Below are positions 15,446 to 24,335 of a stretch of 31,255 bases of DNA, in pieces (positions within the stretch are counted from its first letter, which is position 1; the number at the start of each line of letters is the position of its first letter). Source of the stretch: Bacteroidales bacterium (lineage in GTDB: Bacteria > Bacteroidota > Bacteroidia > Bacteroidales > P3); assembly GCA_004551865.1 (NCBI GenBank), contig SFPR01000032.1:1-31255 (forward strand). Direction: 5' to 3'. The notes beneath the pieces are model-generated. The model searched no databases and was not told the origin of the DNA. It saw nothing but the letters and a program-made list of their open reading frames with translations. Position numbers and translations under genes: made by a program.

Positions 15446-18217
15446 ATGAATATAGATATGAATAAACGAAAGCTGAAAGCAGTGGTTGCTTTCCTTGTTT
15501 TGAATTTGTGTCCGTTTGTTTTGTCGGCACAATTTGATCCATTGAACGGAGACGGTCTCGATTTCTCTCACGGATATTCGGGCTGGGTTGCAAAAACAGG
15601 AAGTTATTCCGGCAGCAGTTCTTCTTCTCCGAGCTGGAACTGGACGCAAATACATACCGACCCGACAGTTCCGCAAGATGCCGGAGGCAAGTTCTTTCAG
15701 ATTTTCAGCGATGCGAACGCCTTGGACAGTTATTCAAATAACCAACTTCACAAAGTACCGACGCAATTTGGCTGTCAGTACTCGTCCCAAATCAATAATT
15801 ACTCTGGTGGAGCGAGTTGTTCTCAGTTGGAATACACAATGGAGGTTTCTTCAAACAATTCATTACTCACGATATACTATGCAATGGTATTGGAACTCCC
15901 GCATAGTGGACAGCATTATATCAATCCGACTTTCCAAATTGATGTTATGGCTCACGACCCTGCCACAAACCAAATGACAAACGACCTTGTAGAACCGTGT
16001 GCCTTCTTTGAGCAATCGGGAGACCTCAATACATCCAGCCTGCCTACCGGTTGGCACGCCGGACAGTATGGTTGGGCTTACTGTGATTGGCAACAGGTAA
16101 AGATAAATCTCAAAAAACATGAAGGAAACCGTATTACCCTCCGAATAAGACTTAGTGATTGTTCTTACTCTGCCCATGGTGGTTACGGATATATTGCAGC
16201 CAAGGCAGAGCCTGCAAAGATTGATGTTCCGGGTTGTGCAGGTAACGGCGATACCGTAACGGTTGCATACGCTCCTGCGGGATTTCAAGAATACAAATGG
16301 TTTGAAGTAGATAATATATATATGTCTCAGGACGACTTGGCGGCTGCTGACGCTGCTGCTCCTTCCCTTTCAACCTCGCAAGAGTTGGTTGTAACCAATG
16401 CAATGATGGGAACCGAGCCGGTAAGATATTATGCCTGCAAAATAAAGGCTGCTGCCATGTATCCTTCGTGGGGAACTGCTCGTCCTCAGTGTGCGGCTTA
16501 TATCACTACTCAGGTGAATGACATTCGTCCTATCTTCAATTTGCAAGCTACAGAACCCGGGGCAGACGACCCTGCCGGCAGAACGATTTTCTTTGTGAGC
16601 GATGTGGCAGCGTCAGGCGCTCCTTTGTATTGGCAACAATACGACTTTGGAGACGGAACTACCCCTGTACAAATCGAAAAGCAGGGAACGCAATGGGTTG
16701 TTCTCAATGAGGCTGACAATCCTGCCACAACATACGAATATGATGACAATAACTCTTTGGAAAGGCTTATTCACGTTTATGCAAGCGAGGGAACATATCT
16801 CTATACTCGTACTGTCAGAAGCTCAGAAGACCCTGAGGCTGAAGAGCTTGTTTATTGTGATAAGTTCGATACGAAGAACATAACAATTCCGAAAGTACCT
16901 TCTTTGTTGCTCAGTGCGGAAGATGAGATTTGTGTGGGAGAAACTGCGGTTGTTACGGCGACTTCACCCGGCGATGAGGGAGCTGATTTGACCTACTATT
17001 GGTGGCACTCGAATGAAGCAATGGTTGCAGGCGAAGACCCTGTGTTTGAGGGTGCTGTATTCAACGAACAAATAACAGACAATACCACTTACGTTGTCAA
17101 GGTGGTCGATAACGAAAGCGGATATTACAGAGTGGAAAGCATAACGGTCAATGTGCAGGCATTTCCGGAGGTTACACTGACCGGAGCAACCAAGTTGTGC
17201 ATGGGAGACAGAGCCGAGATAACTGCTTCGGACGCAACCGGTAATGCAGTTGCCTTTGAGTGGACTTTCACTCGCCCTTCCAATCCTCCTGTGATGAACA
17301 ATCCTTCTGCCAATGCGGTATTGAGCTTTACTCCTACCAAGGATACGACAGTTTATTTGATTGCTCGCACAAACGTGGGTTGCATCGCTTACGATAGTAT
17401 TGTGATTTCGGTGATTGACCCTCAAGTTTTCTCTTCTGTAACCGAGATTTGCCCGGGCGATGTGGTTAGTTTGTGGGGAGAAAATGCAATGGAGTATTCT
17501 TGGACTGCCAATCCGCCTGACGAAAGCCTCACAACAGAGAGAGTAACCGGTCCTATTGATGTGTCCCCACAGGTAACAACGACCTACACAATGAGCGGTT
17601 ATGGAGAGACAGGTTGCCATACAGACAAGGAAATCAAGATTAAGGTTTATCCTTATCCTGAAGCAACAATCACTTTCACTCCTTCATACGTCGATGTAGA
17701 TAATCCGATATTGTCAATCTCCGATGTGTCGCCAAATGCTACCTCTTCTTCATGGACATTCTCCGACGGAGCTACCTCAACAGCCAGAACGGTTACACAT
17801 TCTTTCAATGATCTTAGCAATGATTTTGTTTCCATTTATCTGACAACCTACAATCAACTCGGCTGTTCGGACACTGCTTCTGTATATGTTCCGATTGAGT
17901 TGTTCGGAGTGTGGATGCCAAATTCATTTACACCTAACGGCGACGGAATGAACGACAAGATTTTCTTCTCTTCGCTAAATAATTTGGAAGATGTTCATTT
18001 TGAGATATTCAACCGCCAAGGTTTGAGATTATATCAGCTTCATGAAGCACATCTTACTTGCGGTGTGATACCCGATTTGGCAACTTTGCTCGGCTGGGAC
18101 GGAACTTACAAAGGTAAAGAGTGTCCGCAAGGTACTTATGTTTACCGATTGTCTTACCGTCGCTCAGGAAACACAAAGGTATATGACTTTACGGGCAACA
18201 TAATGTTGTTCAGATAA
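15446..18217 (+). CDS. Large secreted protein with PKD-like domains and gliding-motility/T9SS C-terminal domain
   Basis: The 923-residue protein begins with a signal peptide (MNKRKLKAVVAFLVLN, hydrophobic core, cleavage probable at LSA-Q). In-frame ATGs exist at 15410, 15446 and 15458; the last gives the cleanest signal peptide. The first ~250 residues resemble a beta-sandwich carbohydrate- or ligand-binding region, with HGGYGYIAAKAEP near its end. PKD-like segments include YDFGDG near 399 and WTFSDG near 770. Between them are Ig-like units with repeated E(I/L)C.GD motifs. The C-terminus from about 822 (VWMPNSFTPNGDGMND ... GWDGTYKG ... PQGTYVYRLSYR) is the CHU_C/TIGR04131 domain, which directs type IX secretion. 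It probably ends at the cell surface as an adhesin; the ligand is unknown. Confidence 0.88.
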   Translation: MNIDMNKRKLKAVVAFLVLNLCPFVLSAQFDPLNGDGLDFSHGYSGWVAKTGSYSGSSSSSPSWNWTQIHTDPTVPQDAGGKFFQIFSDANALDSYSNNQLHKVPTQFGCQYSSQINNYSGGASCSQLEYTMEVSSNNSLLTIYYAMVLELPHSGQHYINPTFQIDVMAHDPATNQMTNDLVEPCAFFEQSGDLNTSSLPTGWHAGQYGWAYCDWQQVKINLKKHEGNRITLRIRLSDCSYSAHGGYGYIAAKAEPAKIDVPGCAGNGDTVTVAYAPAGFQEYKWFEVDNIYMSQDDLAAADAAAPSLSTSQELVVTNAMMGTEPVRYYACKIKAAAMYPSWGTARPQCAAYITTQVNDIRPIFNLQATEPGADDPAGRTIFFVSDVAASGAPLYWQQYDFGDGTTPVQIEKQGTQWVVLNEADNPATTYEYDDNNSLERLIHVYASEGTYLYTRTVRSSEDPEAEELVYCDKFDTKNITIPKVPSLLLSAEDEICVGETAVVTATSPGDEGADLTYYWWHSNEAMVAGEDPVFEGAVFNEQITDNTTYVVKVVDNESGYYRVESITVNVQAFPEVTLTGATKLCMGDRAEITASDATGNAVAFEWTFTRPSNPPVMNNPSANAVLSFTPTKDTTVYLIARTNVGCIAYDSIVISVIDPQVFSSVTEICPGDVVSLWGENAMEYSWTANPPDESLTTERVTGPIDVSPQVTTTYTMSGYGETGCHTDKEIKIKVYPYPEATITFTPSYVDVDNPILSISDVSPNATSSSWTFSDGATSTARTVTHSFNDLSNDFVSIYLTTYNQLGCSDTASVYVPIELFGVWMPNSFTPNGDGMNDKIFFSSLNNLEDVHFEIFNRQGLRLYQLHEAHLTCGVIPDLATLLGWDGTYKGKECPQGTYVYRLSYRRSGNTKVYDFTGNIMLFR

Positions 18218-18266
18218 TCGCAAAGACTGCATTTAAGCATTTCAAACATAAAAATTGACAAAATAG

Positions 18267-18300
18267 AAACGGCGTTTTGCTTGGAGCAGAACGCCGTTTT
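18267..18300 (+). terminator. Hairpin terminator after the surface-protein gene, built from the intergenic repeat
   Basis: The arms 18267-18281 and 18285-18299 pair over 15 positions (one G-T) around a TGG loop, and the right arm ends in TTTT. The outer part is the AAACGGCG/CGCCGTTT repeat core in inverted orientation. It lies 50 bp after the stop at 18217. Confidence 0.8.
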
Positions 18301-18313
18301 GATTTAATCAATT

Positions 18314-18365
18314 CGCCGTTTCACAAAAATAAAACGCCGTCTTGAAAAAACAAAACAGCGTTTCA
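18314..18365. repeat. Second pair of intergenic repeat units, partly decayed
   Basis: The 27 bases 18314-18340 are an exact reverse complement of 24361-24387. A degenerate opposing arm (CAAAACAGCGTTTC, from 18351) can pair with 18332-18344 with two mismatches. It sits between convergent genes and could terminate fba (minus). Confidence 0.75.
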
Positions 18366-18417
18366 TTAAAATGTTGAAAAGGAATTACTTTATGCAATTA
18401 AGCTAATTGCAAACTTA

Positions 18418-19410
18418 TTAAGCCTTGTTGGCAGAACCCAAAACGTCAATGATTTTGTGTTCATACATAAGTTTCAAATTGTCTCTTGCAGGTCCAAGAT
18501 ATTTACGAGGATCAAATTCGGCAGGTTTGTCATGCATTATCTTTCTTATTGTTGCCGTCATCACCAAACGACCATCCGAGTCGATGTTAATCTTGCAAAC
18601 AGCAGATTTTGCAGCCTGACGCAACTGCTCTTCGGGTATTCCGATTGCGTCTTTCAAAGCTCCACCGTATGTATTTATGATTTTGACTTGGTCTTGCGGT
18701 ACAGAAGAAGAGCCGTGCAACACAATAGGAAATCCGGGTATCCTTTTTTCTATCTCTGCCAAGATGTCAAAACGCAATGGTGGCGGAATGAGAATACCAT
18801 CTGCATTTCGAGTACATTGTTCAGGGCGGAACTTGTTTGCTCCGTGCGATGTGCCTATCGAAATTGCCAAAGAATCCACTCCTGTCTTCTTTACAAAGTC
18901 TTCCACATCCTCTGCCCTTGTATAAGAACTATGTTCTGCACTCACTTCGTCCTCAACTCCTGCCAATACTCCGAGTTCTCCTTCGACTGTTACATCATAT
19001 TGGTGTGCGTAATCGACAACCTTTTTGGTCAAAGCCACATTTTCTTCGTATGGAAGAGACGAACCGTCAATCATAACAGAAGAAAAACCATACTCTATGC
19101 AAGATTTGCATATTTCAAAGCTGTCGCCGTGGTCGAGGTGAAGCACAATCGGAATATTGTATCCCAATTCCTTTGCATACTCTACAGCTCCCTGTGCCAT
19201 ATAACGCAACAAGGTCTGATTGGCATACTTTCTCGCTCCTGCAGATACTTGAAGTATAACAGGGCTTTTTTGAGCTACGCACGCTTGAATGATAGCTTGC
19301 ATTTGCTCCATGTTGTTAAAGTTGAATGCGGGGATAGCATATCCGCCCTTCATGGCTTTGGCAAAAATTTCTCTCGAGTTTACCAAGCCCAAATCTTTAT
19401 AATTAACCAT
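18418..19410 (-). CDS. fba: Class II fructose-1,6-bisphosphate aldolase
   Basis: This zinc enzyme cleaves fructose-1,6-bisphosphate to dihydroxyacetone phosphate and glyceraldehyde 3-phosphate, and works in reverse in gluconeogenesis. The 330-residue product shows AIPAFNFNN at 25-33, HLDHGDS at 91-97 (catalytic Asp93, zinc-binding His94), VEGELG at 142-147, SIGTSHGANKF, and HGSSSVP near the zinc/phosphate site. It lies 13 bp after the dapA stop, so the two may share a transcript, though the pathways differ. A repeat-rich hairpin region follows its stop. Confidence 0.96.
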   Translation of the reverse strand: MVNYKDLGLVNSREIFAKAMKGGYAIPAFNFNNMEQMQAIIQACVAQKSPVILQVSAGARKYANQTLLRYMAQGAVEYAKELGYNIPIVLHLDHGDSFEICKSCIEYGFSSVMIDGSSLPYEENVALTKKVVDYAHQYDVTVEGELGVLAGVEDEVSAEHSSYTRAEDVEDFVKKTGVDSLAISIGTSHGANKFRPEQCTRNADGILIPPPLRFDILAEIEKRIPGFPIVLHGSSSVPQDQVKIINTYGGALKDAIGIPEEQLRQAAKSAVCKINIDSDGRLVMTATIRKIMHDKPAEFDPRKYLGPARDNLKLMYEHKIIDVLGSANKA

Positions 19411-19423
19411 AGATTTTTTTGTG

Positions 19424-20308
19424 TTAAATGATGTTGTTTACTATTGTTTGCAATTTTGTTTGCAACTGTTTTGACGCTTTGACAAGAGGCTGTCTGACGT
19501 ATGGCGAAGTAATGCCCAAAATCTCCAATGCAGCCTTTATTCCTACAGGATTGCCTTCTTCAAATATGGCATTGGAAAAAGGCAGAAGGGTTTCGTGAAT
19601 TGCTCTTGCCTTTTTCAAATTTGATTTGAGGCTGTGAGCAACCATTTCACTCATAAGACGCGGAAACGCATTGGCAGTTACCGATATTACTCCCTGCATT
19701 CCCAACGCCATAAGGGGCAAAACAAGTGCGTCTTCGCCACTTACGACCGTAAATCCTTGAGGACGGTTGAGCAAAATGTCCATACACTGAGCCATATTGC
19801 CCGATGCTTCTTTTATTCCTATGATATTTGGGAAATCTTTTGCCAACTGAATGGTTGTATCGGCACTTATATTCACTCCGCATCTGCCGGGAACGTTGTA
19901 AAGCACCACCGGAACGTCCGCAGCCTCCGCAACAGCTTTGAAATGTGAGTAAAGACCTTTTTGATTTGGCTTGTTGTAGTATGGAGCCACCGACAGAATT
20001 GCCGAAATTGCACTCAAATCTGTCTTTCTTATCTTTTCGACCAAGCAACGAGTGTCATTACCTCCCATTCCAAGCACGATTGGTACTCTGCCTTCAACTT
20101 TTTCTATGGTGAAAGCCAATATCGCCAGCTTTTCCTGCTCACTGAGCGTAGGATATTCGCTTGTTGTTCCCAAGCAAACAAGATAATCTACCCCTCCTTC
20201 GATAGTATGGTCTATCAAATTGCCGAATGCTGTAAAATCAATGTTGCCTTGCTTGTGGAAAGGGGTAACAAGTGCCACTCCCGTTCCCTGTAAATCAAAT
20301 TTTTTCAT
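19424..20308 (-). CDS. dapA: 4-hydroxy-tetrahydrodipicolinate synthase
   Basis: This enzyme condenses pyruvate with aspartate semialdehyde, the first committed step to diaminopimelate and lysine. The 294-residue protein has the Schiff-base Lys166 in IIGIKEASGN, Tyr137 in VVLYNVPGR, and the substrate loop GTTSEYPTL at 48-56 (usual form GTTGE). I chose the ATG at 20308, four bases after the upstream stop; an in-frame GTG at 20323 would overlap the upstream gene and add five residues. It is probably transcribed with the upstream gene. Confidence 0.95.
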   Translation of the reverse strand: MKKFDLQGTGVALVTPFHKQGNIDFTAFGNLIDHTIEGGVDYLVCLGTTSEYPTLSEQEKLAILAFTIEKVEGRVPIVLGMGGNDTRCLVEKIRKTDLSAISAILSVAPYYNKPNQKGLYSHFKAVAEAADVPVVLYNVPGRCGVNISADTTIQLAKDFPNIIGIKEASGNMAQCMDILLNRPQGFTVVSGEDALVLPLMALGMQGVISVTANAFPRLMSEMVAHSLKSNLKKARAIHETLLPFSNAIFEEGNPVGIKAALEILGITSPYVRQPLVKASKQLQTKLQTIVNNII

Positions 20309-20312
20309 CGTT

Positions 20313-20849
20313 TTATCTCCCACTCTTAAAACTTGAAAGATAGAAAAGGACGTGTTCTACAAACAGGTTAAGATTTCTATCTTCCATTTTAATCAACAAA
20401 TCAAAATGCTTTCTGTTCTCTTCTGTATCGATTGCAACTTTGAAACCCGAAGGCGAAAGTTTGCACACATAATCTGTCGTAAAATGACTTTCCAAATCAC
20501 AATTTATGAGAATATCAAACCTTTCGCTCAAAAAATCTTCTGTTTTCTGACCTTTGGGTATGCCTGTCAGACCAAATTCATGAAGACTGCACATAACCAT
20601 ATTCATTGTCTCCACATACCAAAGGGGTTTGACTTTTCCGGAATAAAATCCCAAAACCATGACTTTTGCTCCCAATGATTGGAATTGCTGCACTGCTTTT
20701 TGAAGTTCTTTCCATTGTTGCTCCTCTTCAAAAAAGCATACCATACCCACAGACTTTGCTTCACTCATTCCGCAAACTCTTCTAAATCTGTTGGCTTTCC
20801 GCACCTTAGCTTTCAAAGTTAGGTTTTGTATAGTGCTTTTTATAGACAT
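20313..20849 (-). CDS. Small conserved protein upstream of dapA (possibly DUF6913)
   Basis: The 178-residue soluble protein starts with a basic segment (KSTIQNLTLKAKVRKANRFRR), followed by alternating strands and helices: VGMVCFFEEEQQW, QFQSLGAKVMVLGFYSG, FDILINCDLE, and LCKLSP-like KLSPSGFKVAID. This resembles a Rossmann-like fold. A gene of this type sits beside dapA in Bacteroidetes genomes I recall, annotated as DUF6913; that family name is tentative. There is no signal peptide or membrane segment. It has a good promoter of its own and ends four bases before dapA. Function unknown. Confidence 0.75.
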   Translation of the reverse strand: MSIKSTIQNLTLKAKVRKANRFRRVCGMSEAKSVGMVCFFEEEQQWKELQKAVQQFQSLGAKVMVLGFYSGKVKPLWYVETMNMVMCSLHEFGLTGIPKGQKTEDFLSERFDILINCDLESHFTTDYVCKLSPSGFKVAIDTEENRKHFDLLIKMEDRNLNLFVEHVLFYLSSFKSGR

Positions 20850-20871
20850 TTTACACCGCTTAATCAGTTTT

Positions 20872-20902
20872 CAAAATTACAAAAAAATATCATAGTGCCA
20901 AA
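20872..20902 (-). promoter_or_regulatory. Predicted promoter for the DUF6913-like/dapA operon
   Basis: On the minus strand, TTTG (20902-20899), 19 bp, then TAATTTTG (20879-20872) match both consensus boxes. The start codon follows 22 bp later. Confidence 0.6.
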
Positions 20903-20917
20903 TAGGAGCGGCAAAAA

Positions 20918-20949
20918 TTTGTCTCATTGTCAAATCCTATGTACTTTTG
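20918..20949 (+). promoter_or_regulatory. Predicted promoter for the sensor kinase-hemW operon
   Basis: TTTG (20918-20921), 20 bp, then TACTTTTG (20942-20949) match the consensus in both boxes and spacing, 29 bp before the ATG. It is back to back with the minus-strand promoter at 20872-20902. Confidence 0.7.
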
Positions 20950-20978
20950 CAGTTGATTTTTTTTGAAAAACATACAAC

Positions 20979-22481
20979 ATGAAGTACTCTTTGAAAAATC
21001 CCAAACTCAAATGGGTGTTTTTAATAGTCGGTTTCGTAATTATTTTCGTCTTTTTTGTCGAAATAAACCAGATTATAGTCCAACTGCAACAAGAAGAGCA
21101 AAAGAAAATAGAGCTATGGGCAAATGCTGTCAGCCGAAAAGCCCGCTTTGTCGAACATACAACGGCATTTTTCAACAAAGCAGCACAGGAAGAGCAACTA
21201 CGACTTCAACAATTCGTCAAAGCACATCAAATAATCCTCTCCCAGCCATTAGATGCAGAGCTGAATTTTTACTATGACTTCATTGTGAACAACAAAAACA
21301 TTCCTGTGATTATCACAGATGAGTTCAACAACATTCAGCTTTCCCAAAACGTGGACATACCCGAGGGTCAAAAAGTATTGGTAGGAAGTCTTCTCAAACG
21401 TTTCAGCCAAAACCCTCCTTTTGAATACAACGTAAGCGGTATGAAATTCAAATTGTATTACAGCGAAAGCTCTGTTTATACCAATTTGAAGGAGACTTTA
21501 AAATATTTTACTACAACCTTTCTCGACGATTTGGTAAACAATTCTGTTTTAATACCCGTTGTGATAACCGACAGCACCGAAAGCATCGTCATTGCCTCGG
21601 GAAACATTGCCAAAAAGGATATTCGGGGAGACAAACTCAAAAATACCATAAACGAAATGAAGAACGAGAATGGTGTTTGGACAATCAACCTGCCAGAGTT
21701 CCCCAATGCAAGGATTTTCTACAAACACTCTCACTTCATAACTGCACTGCAATACTATCCTATGATATTTATTTTGATTACCATCTTCTTTGTTTTTCTT
21801 ATTTTCAGACTTTTCAAAGCCATGAAGAAGACTGAGGAAACCGCTCTGTGGATTGGTATGAACAAAGAGACTGCTCATCAGCTCGGAACGCCTATTTCGG
21901 CTCTTGTTGCATGGGTCGAATACCTTCGCTTAAAGCCTGAAAACAAAGAAGTGTGCAACGAAATAACCAAAGACATCAACCGTCTCAACATGATTACCCA
22001 ACGTTTTTCCCAAATAGGCACCAATCCCGAACTATTGCCGCAGAACATCATTCCTGTTGTGCAGAACGCAATGGCATATCTGTCTTCGAGAAGTTCAAAG
22101 AAGGTAAACTTTGTGCTAAATCTGCCACAAGATACAGAGATTATTCTTCCGATAAATCAATGTCTCATAGAGTGGACGCTTGAGAACCTTTCAAAGAACG
22201 CAATCGACGCAATGGGCGGCATAGGCACTCTGACGCTCGATTTGACCCAAGATTCAAAACGTGTATTTATTGATGTGAGCGACACAGGTAAAGGAATGCC
22301 GAAAAAACAATTCAAAAAGGTTTTTGAAGCCGGCTTTACAACCAAAGAAAGAGGCTGGGGTATGGGGTTGTCGCTTGCAAAGAGAATAATAGAAGAGTAT
22401 CATCACGGCAAGATTTTCGTCAAACAATCGACCATAAACCGAGGAACGACTTTCCGAATAGTGTTAAAAAAAGAAGAATAG
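20979..22481 (+). CDS. Membrane sensor histidine kinase
   Basis: The 500-residue protein has a transmembrane segment at about 11-29, an extracytoplasmic sensor region of about 220 residues with no recognised fold, a second membrane segment at about 258-278, and a kinase core. The phosphoacceptor is probably His299 in ETAHQLGTPISAL. The ATP-binding boxes are NLSKNAIDAM (401-411, with the N box), DVSDTGKGMP (431-440) and GWGMGLSLAKRI (458-469). No HAMP or receiver domain is seen. No response regulator is adjacent; rprY is about 6 kb away with unrelated genes between. It abuts hemW with zero spacing. Confidence 0.9.
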   Translation: MKYSLKNPKLKWVFLIVGFVIIFVFFVEINQIIVQLQQEEQKKIELWANAVSRKARFVEHTTAFFNKAAQEEQLRLQQFVKAHQIILSQPLDAELNFYYDFIVNNKNIPVIITDEFNNIQLSQNVDIPEGQKVLVGSLLKRFSQNPPFEYNVSGMKFKLYYSESSVYTNLKETLKYFTTTFLDDLVNNSVLIPVVITDSTESIVIASGNIAKKDIRGDKLKNTINEMKNENGVWTINLPEFPNARIFYKHSHFITALQYYPMIFILITIFFVFLIFRLFKAMKKTEETALWIGMNKETAHQLGTPISALVAWVEYLRLKPENKEVCNEITKDINRLNMITQRFSQIGTNPELLPQNIIPVVQNAMAYLSSRSSKKVNFVLNLPQDTEIILPINQCLIEWTLENLSKNAIDAMGGIGTLTLDLTQDSKRVFIDVSDTGKGMPKKQFKKVFEAGFTTKERGWGMGLSLAKRIIEEYHHGKIFVKQSTINRGTTFRIVLKKEE

Positions 22482-23561
22482 ATGTCCGGATTGTACATTC
22501 ACATACCTTACTGCTCGCAAAAGTGCATCTATTGCGATTTTTTCTCGGTTGCCACCCGCAAAAGCAAGGACGAGTATCTCAAAGCACTTGCAAAAGAAAT
22601 GCATCTGCGAAAAGACTATATCAAAAGTCCTGTTCAAACGCTCTACATTGGCGGAGGAACTCCGAGCAGTCTCGATTGTGAACAAATAGAGTTTGTTGTA
22701 AAAAACATAAATGCCAACTTCGATTTGTCTGCTTGCAGAGAGCTGACAATTGAAGCCAATCCCGAAAATATAAATGAGGAATATGCAGATTGTTTACTGC
22801 GATTGGGATTTAATCGTTTGAGCATGGGTGTTCAAAGTTTTGACAACTCAGACCTACGACTTCTCGGACGAAGGCACGACAACCTCAAAGCCACAGAGGC
22901 AATAAGGATTGCAAGGCTTCGAGGCTTCAACAACATATCCATAGACCTTATGTTCAACCTGCCAAACCAGACTTTGAAGAAATGGGAAGCCAACATAGAC
23001 AAGGCAATCGAACTAAACTGCGAACATCTCTCCTGTTACAGCCTGACTGTGGAGCAGAACACAATGTTGGACAAGTTGGTAGCAAAAGGAAAGCTCACTC
23101 TGCCCGACGAAGAAGAGAGTTTGGCTCAGTTTGACCTGACAATGAACAAACTATCTGCCGCAGGATATGACCACTATGAGGTATCAAACTATTGCAAAGG
23201 CGGTTTTCGCTCCCTGCACAACACTTCCTATTGGCAAGGGGTCGAATACTTGGGCTTGGGAGCTTCGGCACACTCCTTTGACTTGGAAAGCCGTTCACAC
23301 AATCCCGCAAACATACAACAATACATAGATATGATTGAACAAGGTCTTGCTCCCCAAAAAGAGTTTCTCTCTCCCAAAGACCGATACAACGAATATATTA
23401 TGCTCTCTCTTCGTTGCAAAGAAGGGATTGACCGCAGGCAAATAGAAGAACGCTTTCCCCAATTCTTGTCTCACTTTGACAAGCAAATGGAAAAAGCGTC
23501 CAAATATCTATTACAGCCTTGGCACACAATCGACCGTGCTGCCGTCGAACTAATGCTCTGA
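22482..23561 (+). CDS. hemW: Radical SAM protein HemW (coproporphyrinogen oxidase-like, heme chaperone)
   Basis: The 359-residue protein opens with LYIHIPYCSQKCIYCDF, giving the CxxxCxxC iron-sulfur site at Cys11, Cys15 and Cys18. It also has TLYIGGGTPSSL, EANPEN, LSMGVQSFD and DLMFNLPNQT. HemW proteins bind heme and deliver it to respiratory enzymes; they are often mislabelled as HemN. The C-terminus is shorter than usual: after KYLLQPWHTIDRAAVELML it stops, about 15-20 residues short of typical family members. The ATG directly follows the kinase stop. It converges on the SIMPL-domain gene with one base between stop codons. Confidence 0.92.
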   Translation: MSGLYIHIPYCSQKCIYCDFFSVATRKSKDEYLKALAKEMHLRKDYIKSPVQTLYIGGGTPSSLDCEQIEFVVKNINANFDLSACRELTIEANPENINEEYADCLLRLGFNRLSMGVQSFDNSDLRLLGRRHDNLKATEAIRIARLRGFNNISIDLMFNLPNQTLKKWEANIDKAIELNCEHLSCYSLTVEQNTMLDKLVAKGKLTLPDEEESLAQFDLTMNKLSAAGYDHYEVSNYCKGGFRSLHNTSYWQGVEYLGLGASAHSFDLESRSHNPANIQQYIDMIEQGLAPQKEFLSPKDRYNEYIMLSLRCKEGIDRRQIEERFPQFLSHFDKQMEKASKYLLQPWHTIDRAAVELML

Positions 23562-23562
23562 C

Positions 23563-24270
23563 TTAGTCTTCCAAATAGTAGGTTATGGTGCTGACAACCC
23601 TGCAACGCTTGATTTGAGGCGTAGTTTCATCAACGTCTTCTATCGTTATCTGACCCTGCCATGCCGTTTTCATCTTGCCGAGTTTGCTGTCTGCATCTTT
23701 GGCAAACTGTTCGCCTGCCTTCTTTGCACTCTTCATGCTTTCGGTAATAAGTTGCGGTTTGAAAGAGTCAATGTTGGTAATATCATAACTTGCTCCGTTA
23801 TTCCAATAACCTTGATTGAATATGATACCTTTGTCATACAAAGCACCAAGCCCCTCTTGCAGCTTTGTTACCTTGTCGATGTCGCGGCTTATCACGTTGA
23901 TATTCTCATTCCCGAAGAACTTATAGGTAGCGTCCTTGTAGTCATACTCGTCTATGGAGATATTTCCCACAAATATCTCGTTGTCCTTAAAACCCAACTC
24001 TTTGAGATAATCGACCACAATCGCCGTTTTTGCCTTTGCATCTGCCAAAAGCTCGTTCAGAGTGTTCTTTTTGACCGAGAAACTAATTGACATACTGGCA
24101 ACATCAGCCTTTACATCCATTTCGGCTTTGCCTTTGACCGTTACAACTCTTTCGCCCATCGAGACCTTTTTCAATCCCTGATAGACCGAAATACCGATTG
24201 CAAACGCCGCAACCACAAGTGCAGCCGCCACAATCCAAACCTTTCCTGATTTCTTACAATTTTGATCCAT
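23563..24270 (-). CDS. SIMPL domain (DUF541) protein, membrane anchored
   Basis: The 235-residue protein has a short charged N-terminus and a hydrophobic segment at about 11-31 (VWIVAAALVVAAFAIGISVY) that acts as a signal anchor or uncleaved signal, then a periplasmic SIMPL domain. Visible family marks are VVTVKGKAEMDVKADVASMS near 42-61, the helix-rich LLADAKAKTAIVVDYLKELG and SMKSAKKAGEQFAKDADSKLG. The role of SIMPL proteins is poorly understood; some relate to oxidative-stress or kinase-associated signalling. The gene is flanked downstream by hemW (one base) and upstream by a repeat cluster. Confidence 0.85.
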   Translation of the reverse strand: MDQNCKKSGKVWIVAAALVVAAFAIGISVYQGLKKVSMGERVVTVKGKAEMDVKADVASMSISFSVKKNTLNELLADAKAKTAIVVDYLKELGFKDNEIFVGNISIDEYDYKDATYKFFGNENINVISRDIDKVTKLQEGLGALYDKGIIFNQGYWNNGASYDITNIDSFKPQLITESMKSAKKAGEQFAKDADSKLGKMKTAWQGQITIEDVDETTPQIKRCRVVSTITYYLED

Positions 24271-24335
24271 GATAATTTTGTTTTTAATTATTTAATTTTA
24301 AGTGTTTTACCATCAACTACTGTAATGCCTGTAAC

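Noticed and set aside
18457..19431. Long plus-strand open frame antisense to fba
   Set aside because: fba has all aldolase motifs on the minus strand; the antisense frame is Cys- and His-rich nonsense.
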